From assembly GCF_900103585.1 (NCBI RefSeq), contig NZ_FNHV01000007.1, positions 226,627 to 290,626 on the forward strand: a stretch of DNA of 64,000 nt, read 5' to 3'. This stretch comes from Streptomyces sp. cf386. GTDB taxonomy: Bacteria; Actinomycetota; Actinomycetes; Streptomycetales; Streptomycetaceae. A program made the position numbers and the translations under genes. Positions 8,354-17,875 of this stretch are shown here, piece after piece (the stretch's first letter is position 1; every line of letters starts with the position of its first letter). A model generated the notes under the pieces. It worked only from the letters and a program-made list of their open reading frames with translations, had not been told where the DNA came from and searched no databases.

Positions 8354-10324
8354 GTGACCCGCCCCGCGGCCCCGACGTTCACCCTTCCGCCCTGGCTGGC
8401 CCACGCACTGCGCGCCCAGCGCGGCCCGGTCCCCTGGAGCGCGGTCACCCGAGGGGCACTCGCCGCCGGGCCGCTCCTCCTCGCCGCGGTCCTCGTCGAC
8501 CGCGTCTCCCTCGGTGTCGTCGCCGCCATCGCCGCCATGCTCGCCGGCATCAACGACCGCCCCGGCAGCCGCCGCGCCTCCGTCAAGCGGCTGGGGGTAC
8601 CCGCGCTCGCCGGGGCATGCGGGATGTTCGTCGGGACGTACACCGGGGACCACCTCGGGGCCCTACCGCTCACCCTTCTCCTGACCGGCCTCGGGCTCTT
8701 CGCCGGTGGCATCAGCGCCGTCGGACCGGTGGCCTCCGGTGCCGGTACCCAGCTTCTCGTCGCCGCCGCCATCGGGGCCGGGATGCCGTTGCCCGAGAGC
8801 GGCTGGCAGCGGGTGCTCGCCTATCTCGCCGGTGCCGTCTGGCTGCTCGCGTTGCGGCTCGCGCTTCCCACCCCCGGCTCACTCGCCGGGGACTTCCGGT
8901 TCGACGGCGAGCGGGACGCGGTCGCGGGGGTGTACGACGCCGTCGCCGAGCTGCTCGACGCCGTGGGCACCGACCGCGCCATCGCCCGCCGCGTCGCGCT
9001 CACCGCCGCCCTCGACCACGCACAGGACGCCCTCACCGGACCCCGGCTGCGGCGGTACGCCTCCTCCTCCGCCGAGCGGCGGCTGCACGCGCAGTACGCC
9101 GCCGCGCTGCCGCTCGCCGAGGCCGCCACCGCGCTCGCCTGGGCCGGGGAGGCCCTGTCGGCCCGCGCTTCCGAGGGCCCCCGGCGCCTCGCCGTCGCCG
9201 TACGCGACAACACGCACACCGGCCCGCTCCCCGCCCCGTCCCGTTCCGCGCCCGCGCTGCGCGCCCTCGACGACGCCCTGCTGCATGCCGCCGAGGCCTT
9301 CGACCGCAGCAAGGGCACCAGCGACCTGCACACCCGGCGCCGTACGCCAAAGGACCTCCTCCGGTCGGTGTTCGGGGCCGGCGGACGGGAGTACGGGCTG
9401 CGCGTCGCCCTCTGCTTCGGGGCGAGCGCCGGCATCGCCCAGGCCCTGCACCACGCCCGGTGGTACGGGGAGCACGAGCACTGGTACTGGCTCCCCGCCA
9501 CCGCCGTCTTCCTCGTCAAGCCCGACCTCGGTCCCCTCGCGTCCAGGGTGCTGTGCCGGGCCGCGGGCACCGTGCTGGGAGCCCTCCTTTTCGCCGGGTT
9601 CGCGGCCGTGCTGCCGCGGTCGGAAGGGCTCATCGCGCTCGTGGCGCTCAGCGGCGCCCTCATCCCCGTGGCCACCCGTCACTTCGCCGCCCAGACCGCC
9701 GTCGTGACCGTCCTCGTGCTCGCCCTGGTGATGGTCGGCGGCGAACCGCAAGCCTCCGTCAGCCGGATCGGGGAGACGCTGCTGGCCTGCGCGATCGTCC
9801 TGGTCGTGGGGCATCTGCCGATGCCGGGGCAGCGGGGCGGGGGCGTACGGGCGCGACTCGCCGCGGCGAGCCGGGCCGCGCATGCCTACCTCGCGCATGT
9901 GCTGAGCGAGGGCGAGGGCGAGGCCGGTGCCGGTGCCCGTGTAGGGACGGATGCCGATTCCGATGCCGACCATGACAGGTACGACGACCACGCCCCTCAG
10001 GGTCACCCGGCCGCCTCCGCCGACCGCGCCCTCCGCTGGACCCTCCGCCGTGAGGCCTACCGTGCGCTCGCCGAGGCCCGTACCGCCATCGCCCTCGCCT
10101 CCGCCGAACTGCCCGCGCTCGCCCGGCACGCGGAGGGCGCTCACGAACTCGCCGACGCTCTGGAGAGGCTCGTCGACACGACCACCGCATGCGCCGTCCA
10201 CCTCGACGACACCGGTCGGCTCACGCCCCACCACACCCAGCGCCTCGCCGAACTCCTCGACGAACTGGCGACAGGACGGCAGCGCATGGGGCTGCACCAG
10301 CCGGAGCTGCCCGTCGCCGTGTGA
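8354..10324 (+). CDS. FUSC family integral membrane protein
   Basis: From the GTG at 8354 (ACAGGAG 4-5 bases upstream) the protein has 656 residues. It shows two clusters of hydrophobic helices, about residues 20-180 and 350-520, separated by a soluble region and followed by a soluble C-terminal tail. This two-half layout is that of FUSC/YccS-type proteins related to fusaric-acid and aromatic-acid exporters. The motif YWLPATAVFLVKPDLG at the start of the second half is characteristic. An acidic, Asp-rich insert lies near residues 535-555. An efflux role is inferred from the family; the substrate is unknown. Confidence 0.85.
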   Translation: MTRPAAPTFTLPPWLAHALRAQRGPVPWSAVTRGALAAGPLLLAAVLVDRVSLGVVAAIAAMLAGINDRPGSRRASVKRLGVPALAGACGMFVGTYTGDHLGALPLTLLLTGLGLFAGGISAVGPVASGAGTQLLVAAAIGAGMPLPESGWQRVLAYLAGAVWLLALRLALPTPGSLAGDFRFDGERDAVAGVYDAVAELLDAVGTDRAIARRVALTAALDHAQDALTGPRLRRYASSSAERRLHAQYAAALPLAEAATALAWAGEALSARASEGPRRLAVAVRDNTHTGPLPAPSRSAPALRALDDALLHAAEAFDRSKGTSDLHTRRRTPKDLLRSVFGAGGREYGLRVALCFGASAGIAQALHHARWYGEHEHWYWLPATAVFLVKPDLGPLASRVLCRAAGTVLGALLFAGFAAVLPRSEGLIALVALSGALIPVATRHFAAQTAVVTVLVLALVMVGGEPQASVSRIGETLLACAIVLVVGHLPMPGQRGGGVRARLAAASRAAHAYLAHVLSEGEGEAGAGARVGTDADSDADHDRYDDHAPQGHPAASADRALRWTLRREAYRALAEARTAIALASAELPALARHAEGAHELADALERLVDTTTACAVHLDDTGRLTPHHTQRLAELLDELATGRQRMGLHQPELPVAV

Positions 10325-10373
10325 GGCCGCCCCCTCAGCCCGCCGCCCAGCCCCCTGAGTCCCCTACGTCCCT

Positions 10374-11327
10374 TCAGCCCCCGACCCGCACCCAGACCGG
10401 CGCATGATCCGACCCCGCCGCACCCCGCCGCTCCTGCGGATCCGCCCCCACCGACGGCAGCTCCGGCGAACCGGCCCCCGGCAGCCCCGTGCCCGCCGCC
10501 GTCACCCGGTGGATCAGGCGATGGCTGCACAGGATGTGGTCGATCAGCTCATGCCGCCCGGAGTTGACACGCGAGAAGCGCCGGTCGGCCGGGATCAGGG
10601 GTGCCACGTTCCACAGGCGGCCCAGGTCGCCCTTGTCCTTGACCTTGAAGCCCGGGGTGCCGATCTCCGAGCCGGGCGGGCCCAGCAGGATCTGGGTCGT
10701 CGCCGCCTGTACCTCGTCGTTCAGGTCGCCCAGTACCGCGACGTCCCGCTCGCGTCCGTCACCGGCCAGCAGTACGTCGGCCAGCGCGCGCAGCGCCGTG
10801 GCCTCGGCCGCCCGCCGGTAGAGGGCGTACGCCCCGTAGCGTGCCCGTTCGCCCTCGTCCCGGGGCTGGAAGCGGTCGCCGGGGTAGGACAGCAGCTTCG
10901 ACTTGAGGTGGGCGACCGCCACCCGTACCGGTCCGGCCGCCGTCTCCGTCTCGACCGAGAGGAAGCCCCGCCCCGACCGCGCCACCGTTTCGCCGTCGTC
11001 GCCCACCTGCACCGGGCCCAGCTTCGCCGGGAACGCGTCCGTGTCGTGCAGGACCCTGAGCTCCGTACGGCTGAGGAAACCGACCCGGATGCCCCGGCCG
11101 TCCGGATGCTCGGAGAGCGCGACGTGCCAGTCGCCGCCCAGCATCCCGACCAGGTCCCGCAGCGCCTCCGGTTCCCCGACCTCCTGGACGCCGAGCAGCG
11201 CAGGGTCGAGCTCGGCCACGACCGCCGCCAGCGCGGCGAGCTTCGTCTCGTACGCGGCCTTGTCCTGGGGGCCGAACTCGCCGCCGGGCCGGTACAGGTT
11301 CTCCAGGTTCCAGGTGCCGAGGAGCAT
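10374..11327 (-). CDS. Endonuclease/exonuclease/phosphatase family protein
   Basis: The protein has 317 residues from the ATG at 11327, preceded by AAAGAGG. It carries the EEP motifs in order: GTWNLENLY at the N-terminus, LGVQEVG (metal-binding Glu), a VAVAHLKSK strand, VLGDLNDE (catalytic Asp/Asn) and C-terminal GSDHAPVWV. No signal peptide is present from this start. Family members hydrolyse phosphodiesters in nucleic acids, lipids or small molecules, and the substrate is not indicated here. It ends convergently with the FUSC gene, only 49 bases away. Confidence 0.87.
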   Translation of the reverse strand: MLLGTWNLENLYRPGGEFGPQDKAAYETKLAALAAVVAELDPALLGVQEVGEPEALRDLVGMLGGDWHVALSEHPDGRGIRVGFLSRTELRVLHDTDAFPAKLGPVQVGDDGETVARSGRGFLSVETETAAGPVRVAVAHLKSKLLSYPGDRFQPRDEGERARYGAYALYRRAAEATALRALADVLLAGDGRERDVAVLGDLNDEVQAATTQILLGPPGSEIGTPGFKVKDKGDLGRLWNVAPLIPADRRFSRVNSGRHELIDHILCSHRLIHRVTAAGTGLPGAGSPELPSVGADPQERRGAAGSDHAPVWVRVGG

Positions 11328-11455
11328 GCCGGGCCTCTTTCCGCGAGCCGTGGTGGTGAGGCCAGCGTGCTCGGCCGGGCCGCCTCGCGACAGAGCGGTG
11401 ACGGGATGCGCGGTTCGGCTCACGCGGCGCGACCACACCGTCGTACGTTGGCGTA

Positions 11456-12832
11456 ATGAGTGACTCTCGCGCCGATCTCGTCATCACCGGATGCACCGTC
11501 CTCGTGCACGACGATCAAGAGCGCATCGGGTTCGAGGAGAACGCGACGATCGTCGTACGAGACGGAGTCATCGAGTCCGTCACCACCGGCCCGGCGAAAA
11601 CCGAAGCCGGGACCCAAGCCGAGACCGAAGTCGAAGCCGGACAACGCATTGACGCGGGCGGACAGGTGGCCCTCCCGGGGCTCGTCAACTGCCACACCCA
11701 CGCCCCCATGGTCGCCCTGCGCGGGGTCGCCGAGGACCTGCCGACCGAGGAGTGGTTCAACGACGTCGTCTGGCCCGTCGAGTCCAACCTCACGGAGAAG
11801 GACGTGGAGTTGGGCGCCCGGCTCGCCTGCGCCGAGATGATCCGCGGCGGCGTCACCTGCTTCGCCGACCACTACTTCTCGATGGATGCCGTCGCAGCCG
11901 TTGTGGCGGAGTGCGGGATGCGGGCACACCTCGGGGAGGCCTACTTCTCCTCCCAGGGTCCTCAAGGGCGGGAGAAATCAGTGGAGTTCGCGCTACGGCA
12001 GCGCGGCGCCGCCGACGGCCGTATCACCACCGCCCTCGCCCCGCACGCCCCCTACACCGTCGACGACGCCGACCTCGCCGCCACCGCCGAACTCGCCCGC
12101 GAGCACGGCCTCCCCGTCCACCTCCACGCCTCCGAGAACCGCGACCAGGCCGAGACCAGCCTCGCCCGCCACGGCGTCACCCCCATCGAAGTCCTCGCCC
12201 GCACCGGAATCCTCGACACCGACGTCCTCATCGCGCACGCCACGGGCATCCTCGACCGCGACCTGCCTGTGCTCCGCGACGTCACCGGCCGCGTCGCCGT
12301 CGCCACCGCGCCCCGCGGCTACCTCAAGTTCGCCTGGCCCACCACCACACCCGTACGCGCCCTGCACGACCTCGGCATCCCCGTCGGCCTCGCCACCGAC
12401 GGCGCCGCCTCCAACAACTCCCTCGACGTATGGGAGTCGATGGCCCTCACCGCCCTCATCCAGAAGTCGACCACCGGCGACCCCCGCTGGCTGACATCCC
12501 GTCAGGCCCTGCACCACGCCACACTCCAGAGCGCCCGCGCGGTAGGACTCGGGGAGACGGTCGGCAGCATCGCCCCCGGCCGCCGCGCCGACATCATCCT
12601 GGTCGACCTCACCGGCCCGCACACCCAGCCCGTCCACGACCTCGCCGCCACCCTCGTGCACAGCGCCCGCTCCTCCGACGTCCGCACGACGATCGTCGAC
12701 GGGCGGGTCCTGATGCGCGACCGGGAGCTGTTGACGATCGATGTGCCGACGGTGGTACGGGAGTTGGGGGAGCGCATGCCGGCTCTGCTCGATCGGAGTC
12801 ATGGCAAGCGGGTCCAGGAATACAACACCTGA
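11456..12832 (+). CDS. Amidohydrolase of the MTA/SAH (chlorohydrolase-like) deaminase group
   Basis: A 458-residue member of the metal-dependent amidohydrolase superfamily. Metal ligands are visible in order: NCHTHAPM (about 80-85), the HASEN His, the IAHATG His and ATDGAASNNSLD with the metal-binding Asp. The NCHTHAPM / TEEWFNDVVWPVE combination is that of 5-methylthioadenosine/S-adenosylhomocysteine deaminases and related guanine- or triazine-type enzymes. A deaminase reaction on a purine-like substrate is likely, but the exact substrate is uncertain. It is followed by a P450 gene 114 bases downstream in the same direction. Confidence 0.85.
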   Translation: MSDSRADLVITGCTVLVHDDQERIGFEENATIVVRDGVIESVTTGPAKTEAGTQAETEVEAGQRIDAGGQVALPGLVNCHTHAPMVALRGVAEDLPTEEWFNDVVWPVESNLTEKDVELGARLACAEMIRGGVTCFADHYFSMDAVAAVVAECGMRAHLGEAYFSSQGPQGREKSVEFALRQRGAADGRITTALAPHAPYTVDDADLAATAELAREHGLPVHLHASENRDQAETSLARHGVTPIEVLARTGILDTDVLIAHATGILDRDLPVLRDVTGRVAVATAPRGYLKFAWPTTTPVRALHDLGIPVGLATDGAASNNSLDVWESMALTALIQKSTTGDPRWLTSRQALHHATLQSARAVGLGETVGSIAPGRRADIILVDLTGPHTQPVHDLAATLVHSARSSDVRTTIVDGRVLMRDRELLTIDVPTVVRELGERMPALLDRSHGKRVQEYNT

Positions 12833-12946
12833 AATCCGGTCGCTCCGACCGCCTTCGGGCAGGGAGTCGTGGACGTCGTCGGCCAACTCGCCCAGGGCGT
12901 GACGCAGTCGGGCAGCCCGTGATCTCCCGGCACTAGGCTGATCCGC

Positions 12947-14131
12947 ATGGATCCCGCCGACGGCCTCCTCGACCACCCCCACGACGTGTACCGGCGCCTT
13001 CGGGACACCGCCCCGGTGCACCGGATCGCCGGCACGGACGGCAATCCCGCCTGGCTCGTCACCCGGTACGAGGACGTGCGTGAGGCCCTCACCGATGCAC
13101 GGCTCTCCGTGGACAAGAGGCATGCGAAGGAGGGCAACTACACGGGCTTCGCCCTGCCGCCGGCCCTCGACGCCAACCTCCTCAACATGGAACCGCCCGA
13201 CCACACCCGCATCCGCCGACTGGTCGTCCGCGCCTTCACCCCGCGCCGTGTCGAACAACTCCGTACGCCGATCAGGCAGACCGCCGACCGCCTCCTCGAC
13301 GAGCTCGGCCCGCACGGCACCGCGGACCTGATCGCCGCCTACGCGGCGCCTTTGCCGATCACCGTCATCTGCGACCTCCTCGGCATCCCTGACCGGCACC
13401 GGCATGACTTCCGGGCCTGGACCGACACGCTCGTCGCGCCCGACCCCGCCCGTCCGCAGGCGGCGAAAGGCGCGGTCGCGGCGATGCTCGGCTTCTTCAC
13501 CGAGCTCCTGGCGGACAAGCGCGCGGAGCCCGCCGACGATCTGCTCTCCGACCTCATCGCGGTCCGCGACACCGACGGCGACCGGCTCGGCGAGGACGAG
13601 TTGATGTCCCTCGCCTTCCTCATCCTGTTCGCCGGGTACGAGAACACCGTGCAGCTCATCGGCAACGCCGTGCTCGCGCTGCTCGGCCATCCGGAGCAGC
13701 TCGCCGCCCTGCGCGCCGATCCCTCCCGAATCCCGCAAGCCGTCGAGGAGTTCGCCCGCTACGACGGCCCCGCCCTGCTCGCCATCCGCCGCTTCCCGAC
13801 CGAGGACGTCACCATCGGAGGGGTCACCGTCCCGGCCGGCGACACCGTCCTGCTCTCCCTCTCCGCCGCCAACCGCGACCCGGCCCGCTTCCCCGCCCCC
13901 GACCGCCTCGACCTGGCCCGCGACGCCTCCGGGCACCTCGCCCTCGGGCACGGCATCCACTACTGCCTCGGCGCCCCGCTGGCCCGCGCCGAGACGGAGA
14001 TCGCCCTGGTCGCGCTGCTCGAACGGTTCCCGGAACTCGCCCTGGTCGAAGGCGACCCGCGGTGGCGTCGCTCGCTGCGCGCGCGTGGCCTGCTCGCGCT
14101 GCCGGTGACGTACGCCGAAAAAATCTCCTGA
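12947..14131 (+). CDS. Cytochrome P450
   Basis: A soluble bacterial P450 of 394 residues. The I-helix oxygen-binding motif AGYENT lies near residue 228, the K-helix ExxR is in EEFARYDG, and the heme loop HGIHYCLGAPLARAE supplies the thiolate Cys340. NMEPPDHTRIRRLV is the typical C-helix motif of CYP105/CYP107-like streptomycete enzymes. It hydroxylates or otherwise oxidises an unknown small molecule with a separate ferredoxin and reductase; no ferredoxin gene is adjacent. No biosynthetic cluster surrounds it. Confidence 0.93.
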   Translation: MDPADGLLDHPHDVYRRLRDTAPVHRIAGTDGNPAWLVTRYEDVREALTDARLSVDKRHAKEGNYTGFALPPALDANLLNMEPPDHTRIRRLVVRAFTPRRVEQLRTPIRQTADRLLDELGPHGTADLIAAYAAPLPITVICDLLGIPDRHRHDFRAWTDTLVAPDPARPQAAKGAVAAMLGFFTELLADKRAEPADDLLSDLIAVRDTDGDRLGEDELMSLAFLILFAGYENTVQLIGNAVLALLGHPEQLAALRADPSRIPQAVEEFARYDGPALLAIRRFPTEDVTIGGVTVPAGDTVLLSLSAANRDPARFPAPDRLDLARDASGHLALGHGIHYCLGAPLARAETEIALVALLERFPELALVEGDPRWRRSLRARGLLALPVTYAEKIS

Positions 14132-14211
14132 AGTTCTCCGGGCGCGGCGATGAGTTCCGCCCTTCCCGCCGGTCACCACCCGGAAGGGACCGTTGCACAG
14201 GAGGGGCGCCC

Positions 14212-14901
14212 ATGTCGCTTCCGGAGATCGTCTCGCGCGCGCAGTGGCGTGCGGCGCGCGCAGAACTGCTGGTCAAGGAGAAGGCGGTCACGCGCGCGCG
14301 TGACGCGCTGGGCGCCGAGCGGCGCAGACTGCCCATGGTCGAGGTCGAGGAGGAGTACGTCTTCGAGGGCGGCGACGGCAAGGCCACGCTGCTCGACCTC
14401 TTCGAGGGGCGGCACCAACTCGTCGTCTACCACTTCATGTTCGCCCCCGAATGGGACGCCGGCTGCCGCAGCTGCTCGGGGTTCCTGGACCAGATCGGGC
14501 ATCTGGCGCACCTCAAGGCACGCGGCACGACGCTGGTCGCCGTCTCCCGGGCGCCGTACCCGAAGATCCTGCCGTTCAAGGCGCGCATGGGGTGGACGGT
14601 GCCCTGGTACTCGTCCTGCGGCAGCGACTTCAACCACGACTTCGAGGCGACCCTGGAGCACGAGGGCGAGGTGGTGGAGCGGCCCGGCGTCAGCTGCTTC
14701 CTGCGGGACCGGGACCGTGTCTTCCACACCTACTCGACGTATGAGCGCGGCCTGGACGGGCTGGGCTCGACCACCGGCTTCCTGGACCTCACCGCGCTGG
14801 GCCGGCAGGAGGAGTGGGAGGAGCCCAAGGGGCGCGCGTCGGCTCTTGGGGCGCCTGCGGGCAGCGAGCGCGTCCGATATCACGACGAGTACGAGGATTG
14901 A
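14212..14901 (+). CDS. DUF899 thioredoxin-like protein
   Basis: A 229-residue protein beginning MSLPEIVSRAQWRAARAELL, with AGGAGGG 6 bases before the ATG. The body has the DUF899 hallmark FAPEWDAGCRSCSGFLDQ, a thioredoxin-like segment with two Cys, followed by RGTTLVAVSRAPYPKI and WYSSCGSDFNHDF. The family is predicted to have a redox fold, but its reaction is not established. It lies 80 bases after the P450 gene and may be co-transcribed with it. Confidence 0.88.
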   Translation: MSLPEIVSRAQWRAARAELLVKEKAVTRARDALGAERRRLPMVEVEEEYVFEGGDGKATLLDLFEGRHQLVVYHFMFAPEWDAGCRSCSGFLDQIGHLAHLKARGTTLVAVSRAPYPKILPFKARMGWTVPWYSSCGSDFNHDFEATLEHEGEVVERPGVSCFLRDRDRVFHTYSTYERGLDGLGSTTGFLDLTALGRQEEWEEPKGRASALGAPAGSERVRYHDEYED

Positions 14902-15003
14902 CACATGGCGTAACATTTGATCATCGAGAGTGAGCAGATGCTCACACATCGCGGTGAACGAGTGTCAACTACGTCTCAGTCCCGTCACCGGGCGAGGCGT
15001 TTC

Positions 15004-15050
15004 ACCTCCGACAGGCGTTAACTCCTACAAGTACGACGCTTATCGGAGGT
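15004..15050 (+). promoter_or_regulatory. Hairpin that would hide the ribosome site of the 15055 gene
   Basis: ACCTCCGA at 15004-15011 is perfectly complementary to TCGGAGGT at 15043-15050, which contains the GGAGG ribosome site of the next gene, and inner GCGT/ACGC bases extend the stem. In the folded leader the ribosome site would be closed. This may be a translational control element, or chance in GC-rich DNA. Confidence 0.4.
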
Positions 15051-15054
15051 CAGG

Positions 15055-15240
15055 ATGGTGAACGGGCGAACAGTGCTCGAACGCTTCCCTGCGGGCGGTC
15101 CGCGTGGATCGTGGCCGGCGGAGGAGTTCGCACACGCGCGGCGGATGGAAGGTCTGGCGGCCGAGGTCGTGATGGACCTCGCGACGGACGCGTTCCTGGT
15201 GATCATCCCCGGCGAGGTCGTGGCTGACGCCGCCGCGTGA
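15055..15240 (+). CDS. Small hypothetical protein (61 aa)
   Basis: A short protein with a mixed N-terminus, one amphipathic helix (EEFAHARRMEGLAAEVVMDLA) and a hydrophobic C-terminal strand. Support comes from a GGAGG ribosome site 5 bases before the ATG and normal GC codon use. I recognise no family. It could be a small regulatory or secreted-peptide-like gene; the gene downstream is a convergent ABC exporter. If the hairpin in front is real, translation is regulated. Confidence 0.5.
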   Translation: MVNGRTVLERFPAGGPRGSWPAEEFAHARRMEGLAAEVVMDLATDAFLVIIPGEVVADAAA

Positions 15241-15281
15241 GACGAGAGCGGGTTCGGCTTCCCGCCGAGCCCCCGTGCTGA

Positions 15282-17225
15282 TCAGCCCGCCTCAGGGGCG
15301 GGCACCCGCGTCGTGAACTGCTCCGCCTGGAGCGAGTACAGCTCCGCGTAGACACCGCCGGTGGCCAGCAGCTCGTCCGGGGTCCCGGACTCCACCAGCC
15401 TGCCCTGGTCGAGGACGTGCACCAGATCGGCATGGCGTACGGACGCCAGCCGGTGCGTGATGAGGACGACCGTCTGGCCCGCGGAGGCCAAGGCGCGGAT
15501 CTTGTCGAAGACCTCCAGCTCGGCCCGTGCGTCCAGCGCCGCCGTGGGTTCGTCCACGATCAGGATGTGGCCGCGCCGGTACGCCGCCCGAGCGATCCCG
15601 AGCCGCTGCCACTGCCCGCCGGACAGCTCGTGCCCGCCGCTGAACTGGCGGGCCAGCAGGGTGTCCAGGCCGCGTGGCAGATCGGCCACCACGTCCTCGG
15701 CCCCGGCCTCGGCGAGCGAGGCGCTCAGACGTTCCTCGGTGAGGGGTGCGGAGGAGCGGCCGACGGCGACATTGACCTTGGCCGTGAACGGCCAGCGTTT
15801 GAAGTCCTGGGCCACCATCGCGATGCGCTCGGCGAGTTGGTGCCGGTCGGCCGTGGCCGCGTCGACGCCGTCCCAGAGGATGCGGCCCCGGTCCGGGGTG
15901 TACAGGCCGGCCAGCAGCTTGACCAGGGTGGTCTTGCCGGAGCCGTTCTCACCGACCAGCGCGACGATCCGGCCGAGGGGGAGGGTGAGCGTGACGTCGT
16001 CGAGGGCGGGCCGGGCGGATTCACCGGGGTAGCCGAAGCTGACGTTCTCGAACCGGATCTCCTGCGGATCCTCGGGCAGCGGCACCCCGCCGACCGGAAT
16101 CGCCCGCTCGGCCGCCTCGATGTACAGCCGCTGCAGATCGCCCACGAAGAGGGCCTCCTCATGGAGCGCGTTGACCTCCAGGACGAGGCTGTCGAGGCTC
16201 GACGAGCCGGTGCGGATGGCGATGACGGCCGTACCCGCCACGGAGAGCGCCATCGCACCGGCGAGCAGCAGTCCACCGAGGGTCGCGTACGTCGCGACGG
16301 TCGCGAGCCCCGTCCACGCCGCGGCGATGAGCCCCGTACGCGCCGCCAGCCGCGCCAGCCGGGCCTGCTCCGCCTCCGCCGTCTCCGACATCGCCCGGTA
16401 GTGGCGCAGGAGGAAGGGCCCGACCCCATGGACCCGGATCTCGGGTGCCGCGGCGGGCTCCGTCAGCAGCCCGCTGATCAGGTGGCCGGCGCGAGAGTGC
16501 TGCACCCAGGTGTGGAAGGACTCGTAGCGGCGCCGGGCGTTGGTCAGGGCGCTCCAGGCGCTGGGCAGGGTCATGGTGGCGAGGAGCGGCAGCAGGGCGG
16601 GGTGCAGCACGGCGAGCACTCCCGCCGCGGCGATCAGCGAGATACCCGCGTTCACGACACGCGCGCTGTACGCGATCATGCGGCGGGCGGAGGAGGCGCC
16701 GTACTGCGCGGTGTCCAGCAGCTTGTGGAAGGCGTGGTCCTCGATCGCGGCCAGCTCCACGGCGGCGGCCCGCTCCAGATACAGCTCGGTCGCCACGCGC
16801 TCCACCTTGGGTTCCAGGCGGCCGGTGGCGTACGTCGACGCGGCCCGCAGCAGCGTCGAGACGAGCATGACGACGGCCATGGCGACCAGCGCGGGAACGG
16901 CACCCCGTAACCGCTCCTCGAGCGCCCCGCCCCCGATCAGCCGCCCCAGCACACTGTTGACGGCGAGCAGCCCGACCGCCTGACCCAGCCCTCGCCCCAC
17001 CTCGGCCACCAGCACGGTCCGCGCGGCCCGCCGATCGGCCTGCCAGGCCAGCCGGAAACTGGACGCCAACAGCGACGGCAACCGCGTCACCATGGCCCGG
17101 AAGGTCAGCTCCAAGAAGGCGTCCCGATGCTGATTCCACCCCATGTCGTACCGCAGAGGCCCCCCGAACAACAGCCGCTCCGACTCGGAAACCCCGCCCT
17201 CGACACCATCCTTCTTCTTCCCCAC
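15282..17225 (-). CDS. ABC exporter, fused membrane and ATPase domains
   Basis: A 647-residue half-transporter. Roughly residues 60-330 form a membrane domain with hydrophobic helices (for example VPALVAMAVVMLVSTLL), and residues 390-640 form the nucleotide-binding domain with Walker A GENGSGKTTL near 425, signature LSGGQWQRLGIARA near 531, Walker B ILIVDEPTAALDA near 556 and the His switch LITHRLASV. It should work as a homodimer or with a partner half. Homologues export peptides, lipids or drugs; the substrate is unknown. The start is the GTG at 17225 with GGAGG 7 bases upstream. Confidence 0.9.
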   Translation of the reverse strand: MGKKKDGVEGGVSESERLLFGGPLRYDMGWNQHRDAFLELTFRAMVTRLPSLLASSFRLAWQADRRAARTVLVAEVGRGLGQAVGLLAVNSVLGRLIGGGALEERLRGAVPALVAMAVVMLVSTLLRAASTYATGRLEPKVERVATELYLERAAAVELAAIEDHAFHKLLDTAQYGASSARRMIAYSARVVNAGISLIAAAGVLAVLHPALLPLLATMTLPSAWSALTNARRRYESFHTWVQHSRAGHLISGLLTEPAAAPEIRVHGVGPFLLRHYRAMSETAEAEQARLARLAARTGLIAAAWTGLATVATYATLGGLLLAGAMALSVAGTAVIAIRTGSSSLDSLVLEVNALHEEALFVGDLQRLYIEAAERAIPVGGVPLPEDPQEIRFENVSFGYPGESARPALDDVTLTLPLGRIVALVGENGSGKTTLVKLLAGLYTPDRGRILWDGVDAATADRHQLAERIAMVAQDFKRWPFTAKVNVAVGRSSAPLTEERLSASLAEAGAEDVVADLPRGLDTLLARQFSGGHELSGGQWQRLGIARAAYRRGHILIVDEPTAALDARAELEVFDKIRALASAGQTVVLITHRLASVRHADLVHVLDQGRLVESGTPDELLATGGVYAELYSLQAEQFTTRVPAPEAG

Positions 17226-17391
17226 CGCCCAGCCTCCCCCGACTGTCGCTCGTGACGGAGGGCCACTATGGCGGGGTGGGCGGGTTCGGGGGAGGGCGCG
17301 AGTGGGGGTGGGGGGTGCGCGCGGGCGTACGCCGTGGAGGAGGGGGCGGTTGGTGACGCGAGTACGGCCACCTTCAGACGCCGGTCCAGGC

Positions 17392-17423
17392 TTTCAGCCC
17401 GTCCGGCGTTTGAGGACGAGGCC
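17392..17423 (+). repeat. Streptomyces dispersed intergenic repeat
   Basis: The segment containing CAGCCCGTCCGGCGTTTGAG followed by GACGAGGCC corresponds to a short sequence that I know as recurring many times between genes in Streptomyces genomes, often near gene ends. It sits between the divergently placed exporter and hypothetical genes, close to the stop of the latter. This identification is from memory, not from a search. Confidence 0.55.
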
Positions 17424-17437
17424 CCTTAAGGGCAGCC

Positions 17438-17875
17438 TCACGCAGACAGTTGCCGCGACCAGGTAGGCGTAGTCCCCGTCACCCGGCACAACGCCAGATA
17501 CAGCGGAATCGGCGGCGTATACGGCACCGTCCCGGCCGCCCGACGGATCAGCCGAGGCGCGTCCATGGCCATCGCCCCCGTCACGTACCGCACCGACGCC
17601 GGCCACTCCAAGGCGTAGTCGGAGTCCGCCGGCACCATCCACCACCAGTGCGTCTCGTCGGCGTACACACACCCCACACGAGGCAGTAGAGGCAGCACGA
17701 GAGGCCCGAAGCGGGCGGGCACCGCGACCGCGTCACAGCCCAAGGGCGCCGTCATCCCGTCGGGAACCGACAGCCGCCGAGGACCGGCGTCAGCGGTACG
17801 CACGCTGCGACGGAGCCGCACCAGCGTGTCCAGGCTCAGCACCTGACCCCCGCCGGACGCACCGCTCACAGCCAT
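17438..17875 (-). CDS. Hypothetical protein coupled to the HATPase gene
   Basis: A 145-residue protein without signal peptide or membrane segments. Motifs are limited to two recognisable strands (VLPLLPRVGCVYADETHWWWMVP and the C-terminal IPLYLALCRVTG). Its ATG at 17875 lies inside the end of the upstream HATPase gene (10-base overlap), so the two are translated together. Comparable small proteins accompany orphan HATPase genes in other streptomycetes, so it probably serves the same regulatory module, but I cannot give a function. Confidence 0.75.
   Translation of the reverse strand: MAVSGASGGGQVLSLDTLVRLRRSVRTADAGPRRLSVPDGMTAPLGCDAVAVPARFGPLVLPLLPRVGCVYADETHWWWMVPADSDYALEWPASVRYVTGAMAMDAPRLIRRAAGTVPYTPPIPLYLALCRVTGTTPTWSRQLSA

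Noticed and set aside
12840..12930. Minus-strand stretch that reads like a protein fragment (LGELADDVHDSLPEGG)
   Set aside because: Too short, without start, stop or a recognised family; chance cannot be excluded.
11993..14179. A 728-residue open frame opposite the amidohydrolase and P450 genes
   Set aside because: It mirrors two well-supported genes and consists of Val/Gly/Glu-rich text typical of the antisense of GC-rich coding DNA.
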